Shown: positions 36,356 to 44,810, counted from the stretch's first letter. The stretch is 64,000 bases of DNA from Pelomonas sp. Root405 (GCF_001425165.1 NZ_LMDU01000013.1:385225-449224), one strand, 5' to 3'. The notes: a model not told the origin generated them from the letters alone. Translations and numbers: made by a program.

Positions 36356-38521
36356 ATGAACTGGTTGAAAGGATTTGCGTTGTCTTTGTCTTTGATGTTG
36401 CCGGCAACCGGACAGGCCGATGCGCGACTGCAGCGCGTCATGCAACGACTGGAGGCCGGTGAGGCGATCACCGTTGCCGGCATCGGCGGCTCGATCACCA
36501 CGGGCTACGCCGCCCAGCCGCCGCGGGAACGCGGCTGGGCCGCGCTGCTGGCCAAGTCGCTCGGCCCCAAGGTGAGGCTGGTCAACGCAGGCGTCAGTGG
36601 CACCGACTCTGCAGCCGCGGTTCAGAGGCTGCAGGCGCACGTGCTGGACAAGTCGCCCGACCTGGTCATCGTCGAGTTCGGCGTCAACGACCAATGGCTG
36701 GACGCAACCGTGCGCAGCAGCAGCTTTGAGGCCATCCTGCGCCGCCTACTGACGGCGAAGAAGCCACCCGCCGTCGTCGTGCTGGGCCTGACCCAGCAAG
36801 GCAACCAGGCGCGTGACGCGGTCGATTTGCAGCTCAAGCTCGCCGCGCACTACGGCCTGTCGGCGCTGGACTTCGGCCGCTGGATGCAGGCCCGCGTCGA
36901 TGCGGGCGAAGACCGCTGGGCGTCGCTCTACGACGAGCCTGTGCACCCCAATGCGACTGGTCACCAGCGCATCGCACTGGCCCTGGCCGAGATGCTGCGC
37001 GCCGCTGCCCGTGCGACGACCGCCGCAACCGCGGCGCTGCCGGAACCGCTGAACGGCCACGCCCATGAATTCACGCGCCTGCTGGGGGGGGACACGCTCA
37101 AGCCCTATCAGTCGCACGGCTTCGAGCGCGGCGGCGAGGTCCATCCCGAGTGGGTTGGCCAGCAGCCCGGCTGGGTGACGAAAGCCGACAGCGCCGAAGC
37201 CCGCTTCCTCGTCTACGGCAGCGAGGTCGCCGTCTTCCATGCCGAAAGCGAGCACTACCGCAACCTTGAAGCCCGCGTGGACGACGGCCCCTGGGTCACC
37301 TTGCAAGGCCATGTGCCCGAGCGCAAGGGCTATCTCGGCTGGCACTACCGCGTCGTCGGCCGCGACCTCGAACCTACCGCGCACCTGCTGCAGGTGCGCA
37401 TGAAGCAGGACGAGTGGGCCGGCAGCGGCCGCACAGCCAGCCTGCTGGCCGTCATGTCGGCCGGCCTGTATCCGCGCGAGCTGCGTCCCAGCGACTTCGT
37501 GCGCGAGGCGCCCACCAACCGCATGGGCCTCATCCCTGCCGACGATCCCAGGCTGCGCTGGGTGGGCCGCGTCGGCAGCGGTGCGCTGCCCGCGTCCAAG
37601 CTGCTGGCCTGGAGCGGCAGTGAACTCCGTGCGCGCTTTACCGGCCGCGAGCTGAGCCTGGAGTTCTCGTCCACGCACTGGGGCACCAGCCACTTCAGTG
37701 TCGAGATCGATGGCCGCGTGCGCCCGCTGGCGGTGCCGGGCCAGGCATTGACTGTGTGGCGGCTGCGCGAGCCGCTGGCCGATGGCGAGCACACGCTGCG
37801 CCTCATCAAGCGCACCGAAGGCTCGATGGCCGAGGTGTCCTTGCACGGCCTGCGCCTGGCCGAGGACGCAAGGCTGCTCGACCCGCCGCTGGCCCGCCCG
37901 CTGAAGCTGGCCTTCTACGGCGACTCCATCACCGCGGGAGCATGCAACGGCGATGTCGGCGACGACCAGTACGACGACCTCTACCCCCACGACGGCACGC
38001 GTGCCTATGGCGCGGTGACCGCCGAGCGCCTAGGCGCGGACTATGTTGGCATCGCCGTCAGCGGCATCGGCATCACGGCCACCTGGCATGACCTGCTGAT
38101 GCCCGACGTGTGGACGCGAGTCGCGCCGCGCAAGGACGCGGCCATCGCGCCACCCGACCCGCGCGCACCGGATGTCGTGCTGCTCAACCTGGGACAGAAC
38201 GACCACGGCTTTCCGGCGTCCAAGGGTCAGCCCATCGCGGCCGACTTCGGCGCGCGCTACCTCGCCTTCGTGCGTCAGCTCCGCGGCCGCTATCCCAACG
38301 CCAGGCTCGTGCTGCTGATGGGCGGCATGTCCGCGCCCCGCGAGCAGCCTGCCATCCCGCGCGCCGTGACCGGCGCGGTACAGGCGCTGCGTGACGAGGG
38401 CGACGCCAAGGTGTGGAGTTACCGCTTCGAGGCTTTTGCGTGGGCCCATCCGCGCATCGACGTGCATGCCCAGATGGCCGATGAGCTGACGCGCTTCCTG
38501 AAAGACGAGGTACTCAAATGA
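36356..38521 (+). CDS. Double SGNH hydrolase with CE2-like C-terminal acetylesterase module
   Basis: A 721-residue exported protein (signal peptide MNWLKGFALSLSLMLPATGQADA) with two esterase units. The N-terminal SGNH domain (about 35-220) has GGSITTGYA (Ser46), GVND (110-112) and DEPVHPNATGH (His197, with Glu rather than Asp three residues before it). The C-terminal half (about 395-720) matches carbohydrate esterase family 2: a small beta-sandwich (RWVGRVGS... FSVEIDG) followed by FYGDSITAG (Ser524), NLGQND and AWAHPRIDVH. CE2 enzymes deacetylate xylan or glucomannan. With mannan enzymes on both sides, acetyl-glucomannan is the likely substrate. It is coupled to GH5 by an ATGA overlap. Confidence 0.87.
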   Translation: MNWLKGFALSLSLMLPATGQADARLQRVMQRLEAGEAITVAGIGGSITTGYAAQPPRERGWAALLAKSLGPKVRLVNAGVSGTDSAAAVQRLQAHVLDKSPDLVIVEFGVNDQWLDATVRSSSFEAILRRLLTAKKPPAVVVLGLTQQGNQARDAVDLQLKLAAHYGLSALDFGRWMQARVDAGEDRWASLYDEPVHPNATGHQRIALALAEMLRAAARATTAATAALPEPLNGHAHEFTRLLGGDTLKPYQSHGFERGGEVHPEWVGQQPGWVTKADSAEARFLVYGSEVAVFHAESEHYRNLEARVDDGPWVTLQGHVPERKGYLGWHYRVVGRDLEPTAHLLQVRMKQDEWAGSGRTASLLAVMSAGLYPRELRPSDFVREAPTNRMGLIPADDPRLRWVGRVGSGALPASKLLAWSGSELRARFTGRELSLEFSSTHWGTSHFSVEIDGRVRPLAVPGQALTVWRLREPLADGEHTLRLIKRTEGSMAEVSLHGLRLAEDARLLDPPLARPLKLAFYGDSITAGACNGDVGDDQYDDLYPHDGTRAYGAVTAERLGADYVGIAVSGIGITATWHDLLMPDVWTRVAPRKDAAIAPPDPRAPDVVLLNLGQNDHGFPASKGQPIAADFGARYLAFVRQLRGRYPNARLVLLMGGMSAPREQPAIPRAVTGAVQALRDEGDAKVWSYRFEAFAWAHPRIDVHAQMADELTRFLKDEVLK

Positions 38522-39678
38522 AGCTTTCCGGCCTTGGCCGCCTGCGCATGCTGTTCAACCCTGCGCTGCTGGTTTCGCTGCTCGCCGCATGTGGCGGTGG
38601 CGGCGGTGGCGCGACCGCCGCCACCGCGCCCGCTGCCGCCGACCCCTGGGCCGCCTACCCGACCATGCCGGCTGGCACGCTCCCGGGCGCCTCGGCCCAG
38701 GCTCGCGCGGCCGCTGCGGCGCTGGCGGGCGGCATCAACTTCGGCAACATGCTGGAGGCACCCACCGAGGGCGCCTGGGGCCTGCGGGTGGAGGACGAAT
38801 TCATCGCGCTCGTCGGCCAGGGCGGCAGCGCCGCCGCGGGCCACGTCATCAAGGCGGTGCGCTTGCCGGTGCGCTGGAGCAACCACGCCAGCCCCGACGC
38901 CGCCGCCACCATCGATGCAGCCTTCATGAGCCGGGTCGAGAGTATCGTCAACCGCCTGTTGGCGCGCGGTGTCACCGTGGTGCTGAACATGCACCACTAC
39001 CACCAGCTCGACGGCGACGCCGCCGAGGCGGGCGAGGCCAGCGTCGCTGGCGACGTAGTGCAGTTGCGCTTCCTGGCGATGTGGCGGCAGATCGCCGAGC
39101 GCTTCGCGGCCGCGGGGCCCGGCCTGGTGTTCGAGCTCTACAACGAGCCGCACAACAAGCTCGAAGCTGACTGGAACACCTTGGCCTCGCGCGCTCTTCG
39201 CGTGGTGCGGGCCAGCAACCCCAGCCGCGTCGTCATGATCGGCCCGGTGCAGTGGAACAGCCCGTGGGCGCTGTCCAGGCTGCAACTGCCGGCCGACGCC
39301 AACCTGCTGCTGACCGTCCACCACTACGAGCCCTTCGCCTTCACGCACCAGGGCGCCGAATGGGTCAACCCGTCGCCGCCGGTTGGCGTGGACTGCTGCG
39401 ACGCGACCCAACTGGCCAAGATCCGCGAAGGCCTGGACCTCGCCGCCAACGAGGCCAAGCGCCTGGGCTACCCAGTCGTGGTCGGCGAGTTCGGCGCCTA
39501 CAGCCGCGCAGCGCCGGCGGCCCGCGTGCGTTATCTGCAGACCATGCGTGCCGAGATGGCCAGCCGCCAGCTGTCCTGGATGTACTGGGAGCTGGCCTCG
39601 GGCTTCGGCCTCTATGACCCTCAGGCCCATGCCTGGCGGACCGACCTCGTGCGGGCGCTGTACGGCGCCACGCCCTGA
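38518..39678 (+). CDS. GH5 glycoside hydrolase, lipoprotein
   Basis: A 386-residue cellulase/mannanase-superfamily enzyme. The lipobox LLAAC (Cys25) followed by a glycine run indicates a lipid-anchored protein, perhaps at the cell surface. The catalytic pair is visible: acid/base Glu210 in LVFELYNEPHN and nucleophile Glu324 in VVGEFGAYS, with VVLNMHHYHQL and TVHHYEPFAFTHQ between. GH5 members of this type act on beta-glucans or beta-mannans; the operon favours a mannan or glucomannan backbone. Start ATG 38518 lies within the preceding stop. Confidence 0.92.
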   Translation: MKLSGLGRLRMLFNPALLVSLLAACGGGGGGATAATAPAAADPWAAYPTMPAGTLPGASAQARAAAAALAGGINFGNMLEAPTEGAWGLRVEDEFIALVGQGGSAAAGHVIKAVRLPVRWSNHASPDAAATIDAAFMSRVESIVNRLLARGVTVVLNMHHYHQLDGDAAEAGEASVAGDVVQLRFLAMWRQIAERFAAAGPGLVFELYNEPHNKLEADWNTLASRALRVVRASNPSRVVMIGPVQWNSPWALSRLQLPADANLLLTVHHYEPFAFTHQGAEWVNPSPPVGVDCCDATQLAKIREGLDLAANEAKRLGYPVVVGEFGAYSRAAPAARVRYLQTMRAEMASRQLSWMYWELASGFGLYDPQAHAWRTDLVRALYGATP

Positions 39679-39699
39679 CCCCTTTTGAGGAGACCACCC

Positions 39700-40725
39700 A
39701 TGAAACTGCTCATTGGCGCCATGCTGCTGCTGGCCGCGGCCACCGCCCAGGCCGCTCCGCTCGAATGGCGCGGCATCAGCCTGTCCAGCGCCGAATGGGG
39801 CGAGAAGCTGCCCTTCCCCGGCGTCTACGGCAAAGACTTCGTCTATCCGACGGTGGCCAGCACGGCCTACTACCAGGCCAAGGGCATGAACCTGATGCGC
39901 ATCGCCTTCCGATGGGAACGCCTGCAGCCGACATTGAACGGAGAGTTCGACCCGACCGAGCTGGCCCGCCTGCGGGAGTTCGTCGACGGCACCACTGCGC
40001 GCGGCCTGCACGTGCTGCTGGACCCGCACAACTACGCCGCCTACAAGGAGGTGCATGTCGGCAAGCCCGAGGTGCCCATCGCCGCCTTCGCCGACTTCTG
40101 GCGCCGGCTGGCACTTCAGTTCAAGGGCAATGCCAAGGTGCAGTTCGGCCTCGTCAACGAGCCGCGCAACATGCCGACCGAAACGTGGGCCAACGCGGCC
40201 CAGGCGGCCGTCGATGCCATCCGCAAGACGGGCGCCACCAACCTCATCACCCTGCCCGGGAACGGCTACACCGGCGCCTGGAGCTGGTTCGAAAGCAAGT
40301 GGTACGGCACGCCCAACGCCGATGTGATGGGCCGCGTGCGCGACCCGCTGGACAACATGGTGTTCGAGGTGCACCAGTACCTGGACAAGGATGGCTCGGG
40401 CACGCACACCGAATGCGTCAGTCCCACCATCGGCGTCGAGCGGCTGCAGCGCTTCACCGCCTGGCTCAAGGCCAACAAGAAGCGCGCCCTGCTGGGCGAA
40501 CTGGGCGGCGGCGCCAATGCCGTCTGCGAGCAGGCCGTGACGGGCGCGCTCAAGCACCTGCAGGCGAATACCGACGTCTGGACGGGCTGGCTGTGGTGGG
40601 CGGGCGGCCCGACCTGGGGCGACTATTTCCTGTCGCTGGAGCCCGGCAAGGACGGCAAGGACAAGCCGCAGATGCGTTGGCTGGCGCCTTTCCTCAGCCC
40701 GGCAATTGCAGTTCGACGTCCTTGA
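39700..40725 (+). CDS. GH5 endoglucanase/mannanase, exported
   Basis: A 341-residue enzyme starting at ATG 39700 with GAGGAG nine bases upstream; an in-frame TTG at 39685 lies within that ribosome site. Signal peptide MKLLIGAMLLLAAATAQA. GH5 landmarks are NLMRIAFRWERLQP, VLLDPHNYAAYK, FGLVNEPRNM (acid/base Glu154), FEVHQYLDKDGSGTH and ALLGELGGG (nucleophile Glu267). The HNYAAYK and DGSGTH segments resemble endo-beta-1,4-glucanases of the EngXCA type (GH5_5-like), so glucomannan or cellulose is a reasonable substrate. It is the last gene of the ABC-esterase-GH5 operon and overlaps the convergent reductase gene by 32 bases. Confidence 0.92.
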   Translation: MKLLIGAMLLLAAATAQAAPLEWRGISLSSAEWGEKLPFPGVYGKDFVYPTVASTAYYQAKGMNLMRIAFRWERLQPTLNGEFDPTELARLREFVDGTTARGLHVLLDPHNYAAYKEVHVGKPEVPIAAFADFWRRLALQFKGNAKVQFGLVNEPRNMPTETWANAAQAAVDAIRKTGATNLITLPGNGYTGAWSWFESKWYGTPNADVMGRVRDPLDNMVFEVHQYLDKDGSGTHTECVSPTIGVERLQRFTAWLKANKKRALLGELGGGANAVCEQAVTGALKHLQANTDVWTGWLWWAGGPTWGDYFLSLEPGKDGKDKPQMRWLAPFLSPAIAVRRP

Positions 40726-41677
40726 GCGACTGCAGGAAATCCTTGGCCTCAAAGGCCTCGCCCAGTGCCAGCGCACCGCTGAGCTTGAAGGAGGGTTGCA
40801 GCATGCGCTCGGCCGCCTCGACCACCAGCGGTGCCGACAGCGCGTAGATGTCCTGGCCGCGCGCGATGGCCTTCCTGTCGCCGGCCTGGACGACCATCTC
40901 GAATCGTTGCGCCGAGCGCCCCTGAGCATCGCTGGCCGTGGGGGGCGGCGTCGCGGTGTCGCGGATCTCCTGCAGTGAGGACAAGGTGAGCCACGAGCGC
41001 AGGTTCTTCACGTCAAGGTGTCGGGCAATGGTGATGACCTCGCTGAACGGCAGTTCCACCACCGCTTGTTCGCCATGCCCGCTACCGAATACCCATGCCT
41101 GCTGGGCCGCGGGGGTCGGCATGCGCACCAGTTGGCCGTCCTGCAGCACGACGCGCGGTACCTGGTTGCGCTCGCCGGTCTTGCGAGTCCCCTCAGTGGG
41201 CCACCAGTGGTCCAGCGCGATGGCGACGCCCAGCTCGCTCACCGGGCCGCCGAACGCGAGCGCGCTGGCCAGCAGGTCCGCGAGCCCGCCATAAAAGCCG
41301 GCGGCCGGGATCACGGCCACGCCAGCCGCTCGGGCGCGCGCATCGAAGTCCTCGAACACGGCCCGCGCGCTGGCTTGCTCGGCCGCCACGTCGATATAGC
41401 CGCAGCGCATCCGCAAAGCCGCCTCGATGACCGGTGCAGCCGTGTCGAGAAACGGACCGGCGCAGTTGATGACAACGCCGCAGCCCTTCAGCGCTTCATC
41501 CAACGCGCCCGCATCGTCGACGGCCGCTACCCGCCCCTGCACGCCCGCAGGAAGGCGGGACGCGTCCCGGCCTATGGCCACCACCGTCAACCCTCGGCTC
41601 AACGCCTCGTCGACGACGAATCGCCCGGTGTGCCCGCCCGCGCCATAAACCGCAACGGCCTTGCCAATTTGCTTCAT
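40694..41677 (-). CDS. Saccharopine dehydrogenase-like NAD(P)-binding protein
   Basis: A 327-residue protein starting at ATG 41677 with AAGGA eight bases upstream. The N-terminal Rossmann fold AVYGAGGHTGRFVVDEAL and INCAGPFLDTAAPVIEAALRMRCGYIDVAAE match the saccharopine-dehydrogenase NADP-binding family, whose members include trans-acting enoyl reductase-like proteins. AAGFYGGLADLLAS is also typical. The substrate is unknown. It is divergent from a TetR regulator, and a perfect 24-base palindrome lies between them, so it is very likely repressed by that protein. Confidence 0.87.
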   Translation of the reverse strand: MKQIGKAVAVYGAGGHTGRFVVDEALSRGLTVVAIGRDASRLPAGVQGRVAAVDDAGALDEALKGCGVVINCAGPFLDTAAPVIEAALRMRCGYIDVAAEQASARAVFEDFDARARAAGVAVIPAAGFYGGLADLLASALAFGGPVSELGVAIALDHWWPTEGTRKTGERNQVPRVVLQDGQLVRMPTPAAQQAWVFGSGHGEQAVVELPFSEVITIARHLDVKNLRSWLTLSSLQEIRDTATPPPTASDAQGRSAQRFEMVVQAGDRKAIARGQDIYALSAPLVVEAAERMLQPSFKLSGALALGEAFEAKDFLQSLKDVELQLPG

Positions 41678-41691
41678 ATCAATCCTTTCAA

Positions 41692-41715
41692 ACGATACAG
41701 ACCTGTCTGTTCTTT
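41692..41715. promoter_or_regulatory. Second, imperfect TetR operator
   Basis: ACGATACAGA-cctg-TCTGTTCTTT repeats the left arm of the perfect operator two bases downstream (41718-41741), with a degraded right arm. It is closest to the reductase start codon. Confidence 0.6.
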
Positions 41716-41717
41716 GA

Positions 41718-41741
41718 ACGATACAGAATGGTCTGTATCGT
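41718..41741. promoter_or_regulatory. Perfect TetR operator
   Basis: The ten-base arms ACGATACAGA and TCTGTATCGT are perfectly complementary around the spacer ATGG. The site lies between the divergent reductase (start 41677) and tetR-type gene (start 41771), 29 bases upstream of the latter. Confidence 0.9.
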
Positions 41742-41770
41742 GTCAACATTGAATCAAGCGGGATAAAGAC

Positions 41771-42358
41771 ATGGCTGAAACCGCCCTCAAAACCCTGAAC
41801 GTCCGCGAGCGCCTGCTGGGCGTGGCATCCGAGCTGTTCTACAAGAACGGTGTGCGGGCCGTTGGCATCGACCTCGTCATCGAGCAGGCCGGCGTCGCCA
41901 AGAGCAGCCTTTACCGCCACTTCCGAACCAAGGACGACCTCATCGTTGCCTTCCTGGAGCGTGAGGACGTGGACTTCTGGGCCACGTGGGATGGCGTCGC
42001 CGCGGAGAACACCGGCGACGCGAGCGCCGAGCTGGCAGCCCAGATGCGTTGGATCGGCGAGCGGTTGGGCCGCGCCAACTACCGCGGCTGCCCGCAGATC
42101 AATGTGGCCGCCGAGTTCGCCGAGCAGGATCACCCGGCCCGCCAGGTGGCACGTGCCCACATGCAGGCACTGCGCTCCCGCTTGACGGACCTTGCCAGGC
42201 GTCTTGATGTGCTCCGGCCGGACATGCTGGCTGCCCAGCTCGCCGTGCTCGTCAACGGCGCCTTCGTCAGCGCCGAGTTGCTGGCACCCTACGAAGCGAC
42301 GGCCGTGCTGCTTGAGGCACAGCGCGCCCTCGTGGAATCCGCACGCCGCGCGGTGTGA
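41771..42358 (+). CDS. TetR family transcriptional repressor
   Basis: A 195-residue regulator. The N-terminal helix-turn-helix is RERLLGVASELFYKNGVRAVGIDLVIEQAGVAKSSLYRHFRTKDDLIVAFL. The C-terminal ligand domain (about 75-195) resembles TetR_C_11/YcdC-type members. It probably represses itself and the divergent saccharopine-dehydrogenase-like gene through the palindrome at 41718-41741. The inducer is unknown. Confidence 0.94.
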   Translation: MAETALKTLNVRERLLGVASELFYKNGVRAVGIDLVIEQAGVAKSSLYRHFRTKDDLIVAFLEREDVDFWATWDGVAAENTGDASAELAAQMRWIGERLGRANYRGCPQINVAAEFAEQDHPARQVARAHMQALRSRLTDLARRLDVLRPDMLAAQLAVLVNGAFVSAELLAPYEATAVLLEAQRALVESARRAV

Positions 42359-42381
42359 CACATGCCGCAAGGCATGAGCAC

Positions 42382-42412
42382 ATGACAAAAGCTTTGTTGG
42401 GCTTTATGTCAT
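42382..42412. repeat. Inverted repeat in the leader of the amidotransferase gene
   Basis: ATGACAAAAGC pairs with GCTTTATGTCAT (one bulge, loop of eight). It lies 24 bases after the TetR stop and 56 before the next start, with no T-tract. A small CATGCC-GCAA-GGCATG hairpin (42361-42376) precedes it. It may be a weak terminator or leader structure. Confidence 0.4.
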
Positions 42413-42467
42413 CCATCGTCAGACTTGTGGCGTTGCAATCAGCACCGACAGCTTTGCGCCCCACCCG

Positions 42468-43268
42468 ATGTGTGAGCTTTTCGCCCTCAACAGCCGCCAG
42501 CCAGCCGCCGCCACCTTCTCCCTGAGTGGCTTTGCCGCCCGCGGCGGGCGCACCGCAGACCATGTCGACGGCTGGGGAGTCGCCTTCCACGAAGGCGAGG
42601 ACTGCGAAGTGGTCGTCGAGGACAGCCCGGCAGCCGACTCCGCCAAGGCCCGGCACTACGGCCACCACCCGGTGCGCGCACGCAACATCCTGGCCCATAT
42701 CCGCAAGGCCACCCAGGGCGCCCGCGCGATGGAGAACTGCCACCCCTTTCGCCGCGAATGGGCTGGGCGCATCTGGGTCTTCGCCCACAACGGCGACCTC
42801 AAAGACTTCCACCCACAGCTTTCCGGCGGCTTCAAGCCCACCGGCCAGACGGACAGCGAGCGCGCCTTCTGCCTGTTGATGCAGCGTCTGCAACAGCACT
42901 TCGGCAACCACCTGCCTGACTGGCCCGAGCTGGCCGAGACGCTGACGCCCTGGATCCACGAGATCGCCGAGCACGGCCGCTTCAACCTGCTGCTGACCGA
43001 TGGCCGCGCCATGCTGGCGCATGCATCCACAAAGCTGCACTGGCTGCAGCGCCGCCCGCCCTTCGGCCACGTTTCCTTGCGCGACGGCGATCTCAGCGTG
43101 GACCTGGCCACCGTGAACAACCCGGCCGACCGCATGGCGCTGGTCTCGACCGAGCCGCTTACCCATGGCGAAGCCTGGCAGCCGTTCACGGCCGGCGAGG
43201 TGCGCGTGTTCGAGGACGGCGACTGCATCTTCGTCAGCGAAGGCGTCGCCGTGGCTGCTGCCGCCTGA
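42468..43268 (+). CDS. Class II glutamine amidotransferase, YafJ-like
   Basis: A 266-residue N-terminal-nucleophile amidotransferase: after Met removal, Cys2 (MCELFALNS) is the nucleophile. GATase_2-type features are DHVDGWGVAFHEG, ILAHIRKATQG and NCHPFRREWAGRIWVFAHNGDL. It matches the DUF/YafJ stand-alone family found in many Proteobacteria. The physiological acceptor is not known. No linked synthase is present. Confidence 0.9.
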   Translation: MCELFALNSRQPAAATFSLSGFAARGGRTADHVDGWGVAFHEGEDCEVVVEDSPAADSAKARHYGHHPVRARNILAHIRKATQGARAMENCHPFRREWAGRIWVFAHNGDLKDFHPQLSGGFKPTGQTDSERAFCLLMQRLQQHFGNHLPDWPELAETLTPWIHEIAEHGRFNLLLTDGRAMLAHASTKLHWLQRRPPFGHVSLRDGDLSVDLATVNNPADRMALVSTEPLTHGEAWQPFTAGEVRVFEDGDCIFVSEGVAVAAAA

Positions 43269-43324
43269 GGCGCAGAGCCCAGGGACGCCCCCGTCGCGCG
43301 TGGCGGGGGGGCGCTTCGGTCAGC

Positions 43325-43506
43325 TCAATCCAGGCGGATGCTCGTGGCCGCACGCGGGTAGAAGGCGTTGTCCCCCGCCGTGCCGCTGCCGCCCTCACCC
43401 CACGCATTGCTGCCCCAGCTCCACACAGAGCCATCACGGCCGCGCGCCAGCACATGGGCGCCAAAGGCCAGCTCGTCGATGGCGGGCAGGCCAACTGAGG
43501 GTCCAG
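43325..43506 (-). pseudogene. C-terminal remnant of an RCC1-repeat protein
   Basis: The last 50 or so residues before the stop at 43325 form one RCC1/BNR-type repeat (VGLPAIDELAFGAHVLARG, DGSVWSWGSNAWGEGGSGT, then YPRAATSIRLD). Upstream the frame stays open but the sequence loses any repeat pattern, and no proper start or further blade is found. A seven-bladed RCC1 propeller needs about 350 residues, so this is the tail of a deleted gene. Confidence 0.65.
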
Positions 43507-43593
43507 CACGCCGCTGCGCAGGATGGTGCCCGATCCATGCTGACGGCGCGGCGGCCGGCCTCAGGCACCGCGCTCCTGCCCGGGCGGGTTGCG

Positions 43594-44757
43594 TCAGCGG
43601 CCCGGCCGCCTCTTGATCCGCTCGATGCCGGCCTTGGCCAGGTCCAGCGTGCGCTTGGCGGCTCCCTCGACCTGCTCGGGCGCTGGCAGCTTGTCTTGCG
43701 CCCATGAAGCGGCCTTCTGTACCGTCTGCTGCACCTGCGTCGCGGCGGTGCTCGTCATGGCCTGCAGCTGCTCGGGCGTCGGCAGCCGCTCGCGCGTCCA
43801 GTCGGCGGCTTCCTTGGCCGTGGAGCCCAATTGCTCGGCACCCGAGCGGGCACCGAGCCAAGCTTTGCTCGCCGCGGTGCCGGCCGCCGCCTGCAATTCC
43901 TCCGTCTTGGGCAGGCGCTCGCGCGCCCATCCGGCCGCGTCCTTGGCCGTGCTGCCCAGCTGCTCGGCCGCCTTGCCGGCACCGGACCTCGCCGCAAGCC
44001 AGGCCTTGGCGAGCGGGCCATCCGGCTCCTCCAGCAACCGCGCCAGGCTGGCGGCGAGCGCCACTTCCTCCGCCTCGCTCAGCGGCCCGCCGGCCTCCAG
44101 CAGCTTGCGCAGAAACTGCCCCAGATCAGTGGCGATGGCCTTGTGGTTGCAATCGGGGTTGGCGTGTAGGAAGGCCGACAGCTCCGCCGCCATTTCCTCG
44201 ACCGATCCCTGCATGACGCCGGGCTCGATCTTCTCGATGGCCTGGGTGACGAAACCTTCGTCCAAGCCCCAGTCGTCCACCAGGTGCTGCACCAGCGCCT
44301 GCCGTTCGGCGGACTCGATGCGGCCGTCCACCGCGGCCAGCCGCAGCGCCAGCGGCGCGATGAGGTCGAACAGCGCCAGGCCGAGCGTGTCCAGCGGCGT
44401 GTTCAGGAACTTCGGGATCTCGATGACACGCGAGCCCTTGGTGTCGCCCAACCAGCGATAGAGGCCGTAGCAGGCGCCACCGGAAGCGAGTGCCGCAACG
44501 GCTACCCAGCCGACCGGCGTGGCAGCCGCGCCCAAGCCCAGGGCGCCCGCCTTGGCCAGCGCTGCGCCGGCCCCGGCGGCGCCGAGCACGTCCCAGATCT
44601 CGCGGGTGCGGTTGATCATGCGCAGCGACGCATAGGCGTTCTCGCCGATGGCCAGCTTGGCCTTAAAGCGCAGGGGTTCGGCGACGACTTGCGTGACGCC
44701 CTGGAGCGCGGTTCCGGGTTCGGCTGTAGGGACGGTGGGCTGCTGCTGGGTGCTCAT
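43594..44757 (-). CDS. TerB-like domain protein with C-terminal amphipathic repeats
   Basis: A 387-residue protein starting at ATG 44757. Residues about 60-95 form a hydrophobic hairpin (AALAKAGALGLGAAATPVGWVAVAALASGGACYGLY). The middle (about 110-225) looks like a TerB-type helical domain: LALRLAAVDGRIESAERQALVQHLV, then HANPDCNHKAIATDLGQFLRKL. The C-terminal 150 residues consist of about three similar 36-residue amphipathic units with GSTAKDAAGWARERLPKTEE, GSTAKEAADWTRERLPTPEQ and KAASWAQDKLPAPEQ. TerB-like domains are linked to membrane stress and tellurite-type responses; a membrane-associated role is plausible. No operon partner. Confidence 0.65.
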   Translation of the reverse strand: MSTQQQPTVPTAEPGTALQGVTQVVAEPLRFKAKLAIGENAYASLRMINRTREIWDVLGAAGAGAALAKAGALGLGAAATPVGWVAVAALASGGACYGLYRWLGDTKGSRVIEIPKFLNTPLDTLGLALFDLIAPLALRLAAVDGRIESAERQALVQHLVDDWGLDEGFVTQAIEKIEPGVMQGSVEEMAAELSAFLHANPDCNHKAIATDLGQFLRKLLEAGGPLSEAEEVALAASLARLLEEPDGPLAKAWLAARSGAGKAAEQLGSTAKDAAGWARERLPKTEELQAAAGTAASKAWLGARSGAEQLGSTAKEAADWTRERLPTPEQLQAMTSTAATQVQQTVQKAASWAQDKLPAPEQVEGAAKRTLDLAKAGIERIKRRPGR

Positions 44758-44810
44758 GGCAGCCAATATAGAGGGAGAGGGTGGGAGGGGATCCGGCGTG
44801 CCCGAAACGG

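Noticed and set aside
41678-42388. Minus-strand extension of the saccharopine-dehydrogenase-like frame across the TetR gene
   Set aside because: ATG 41677 has a good ribosome site and starts the Rossmann fold. The extension runs through the operators and antisense to tetR.
43279-43316. GC-rich inverted repeat after the YafJ-type gene as a terminator
   Set aside because: The CGCCCCCG/GCGGGGGG pairing lacks a T-tract on either strand, and G runs of this kind are common here.
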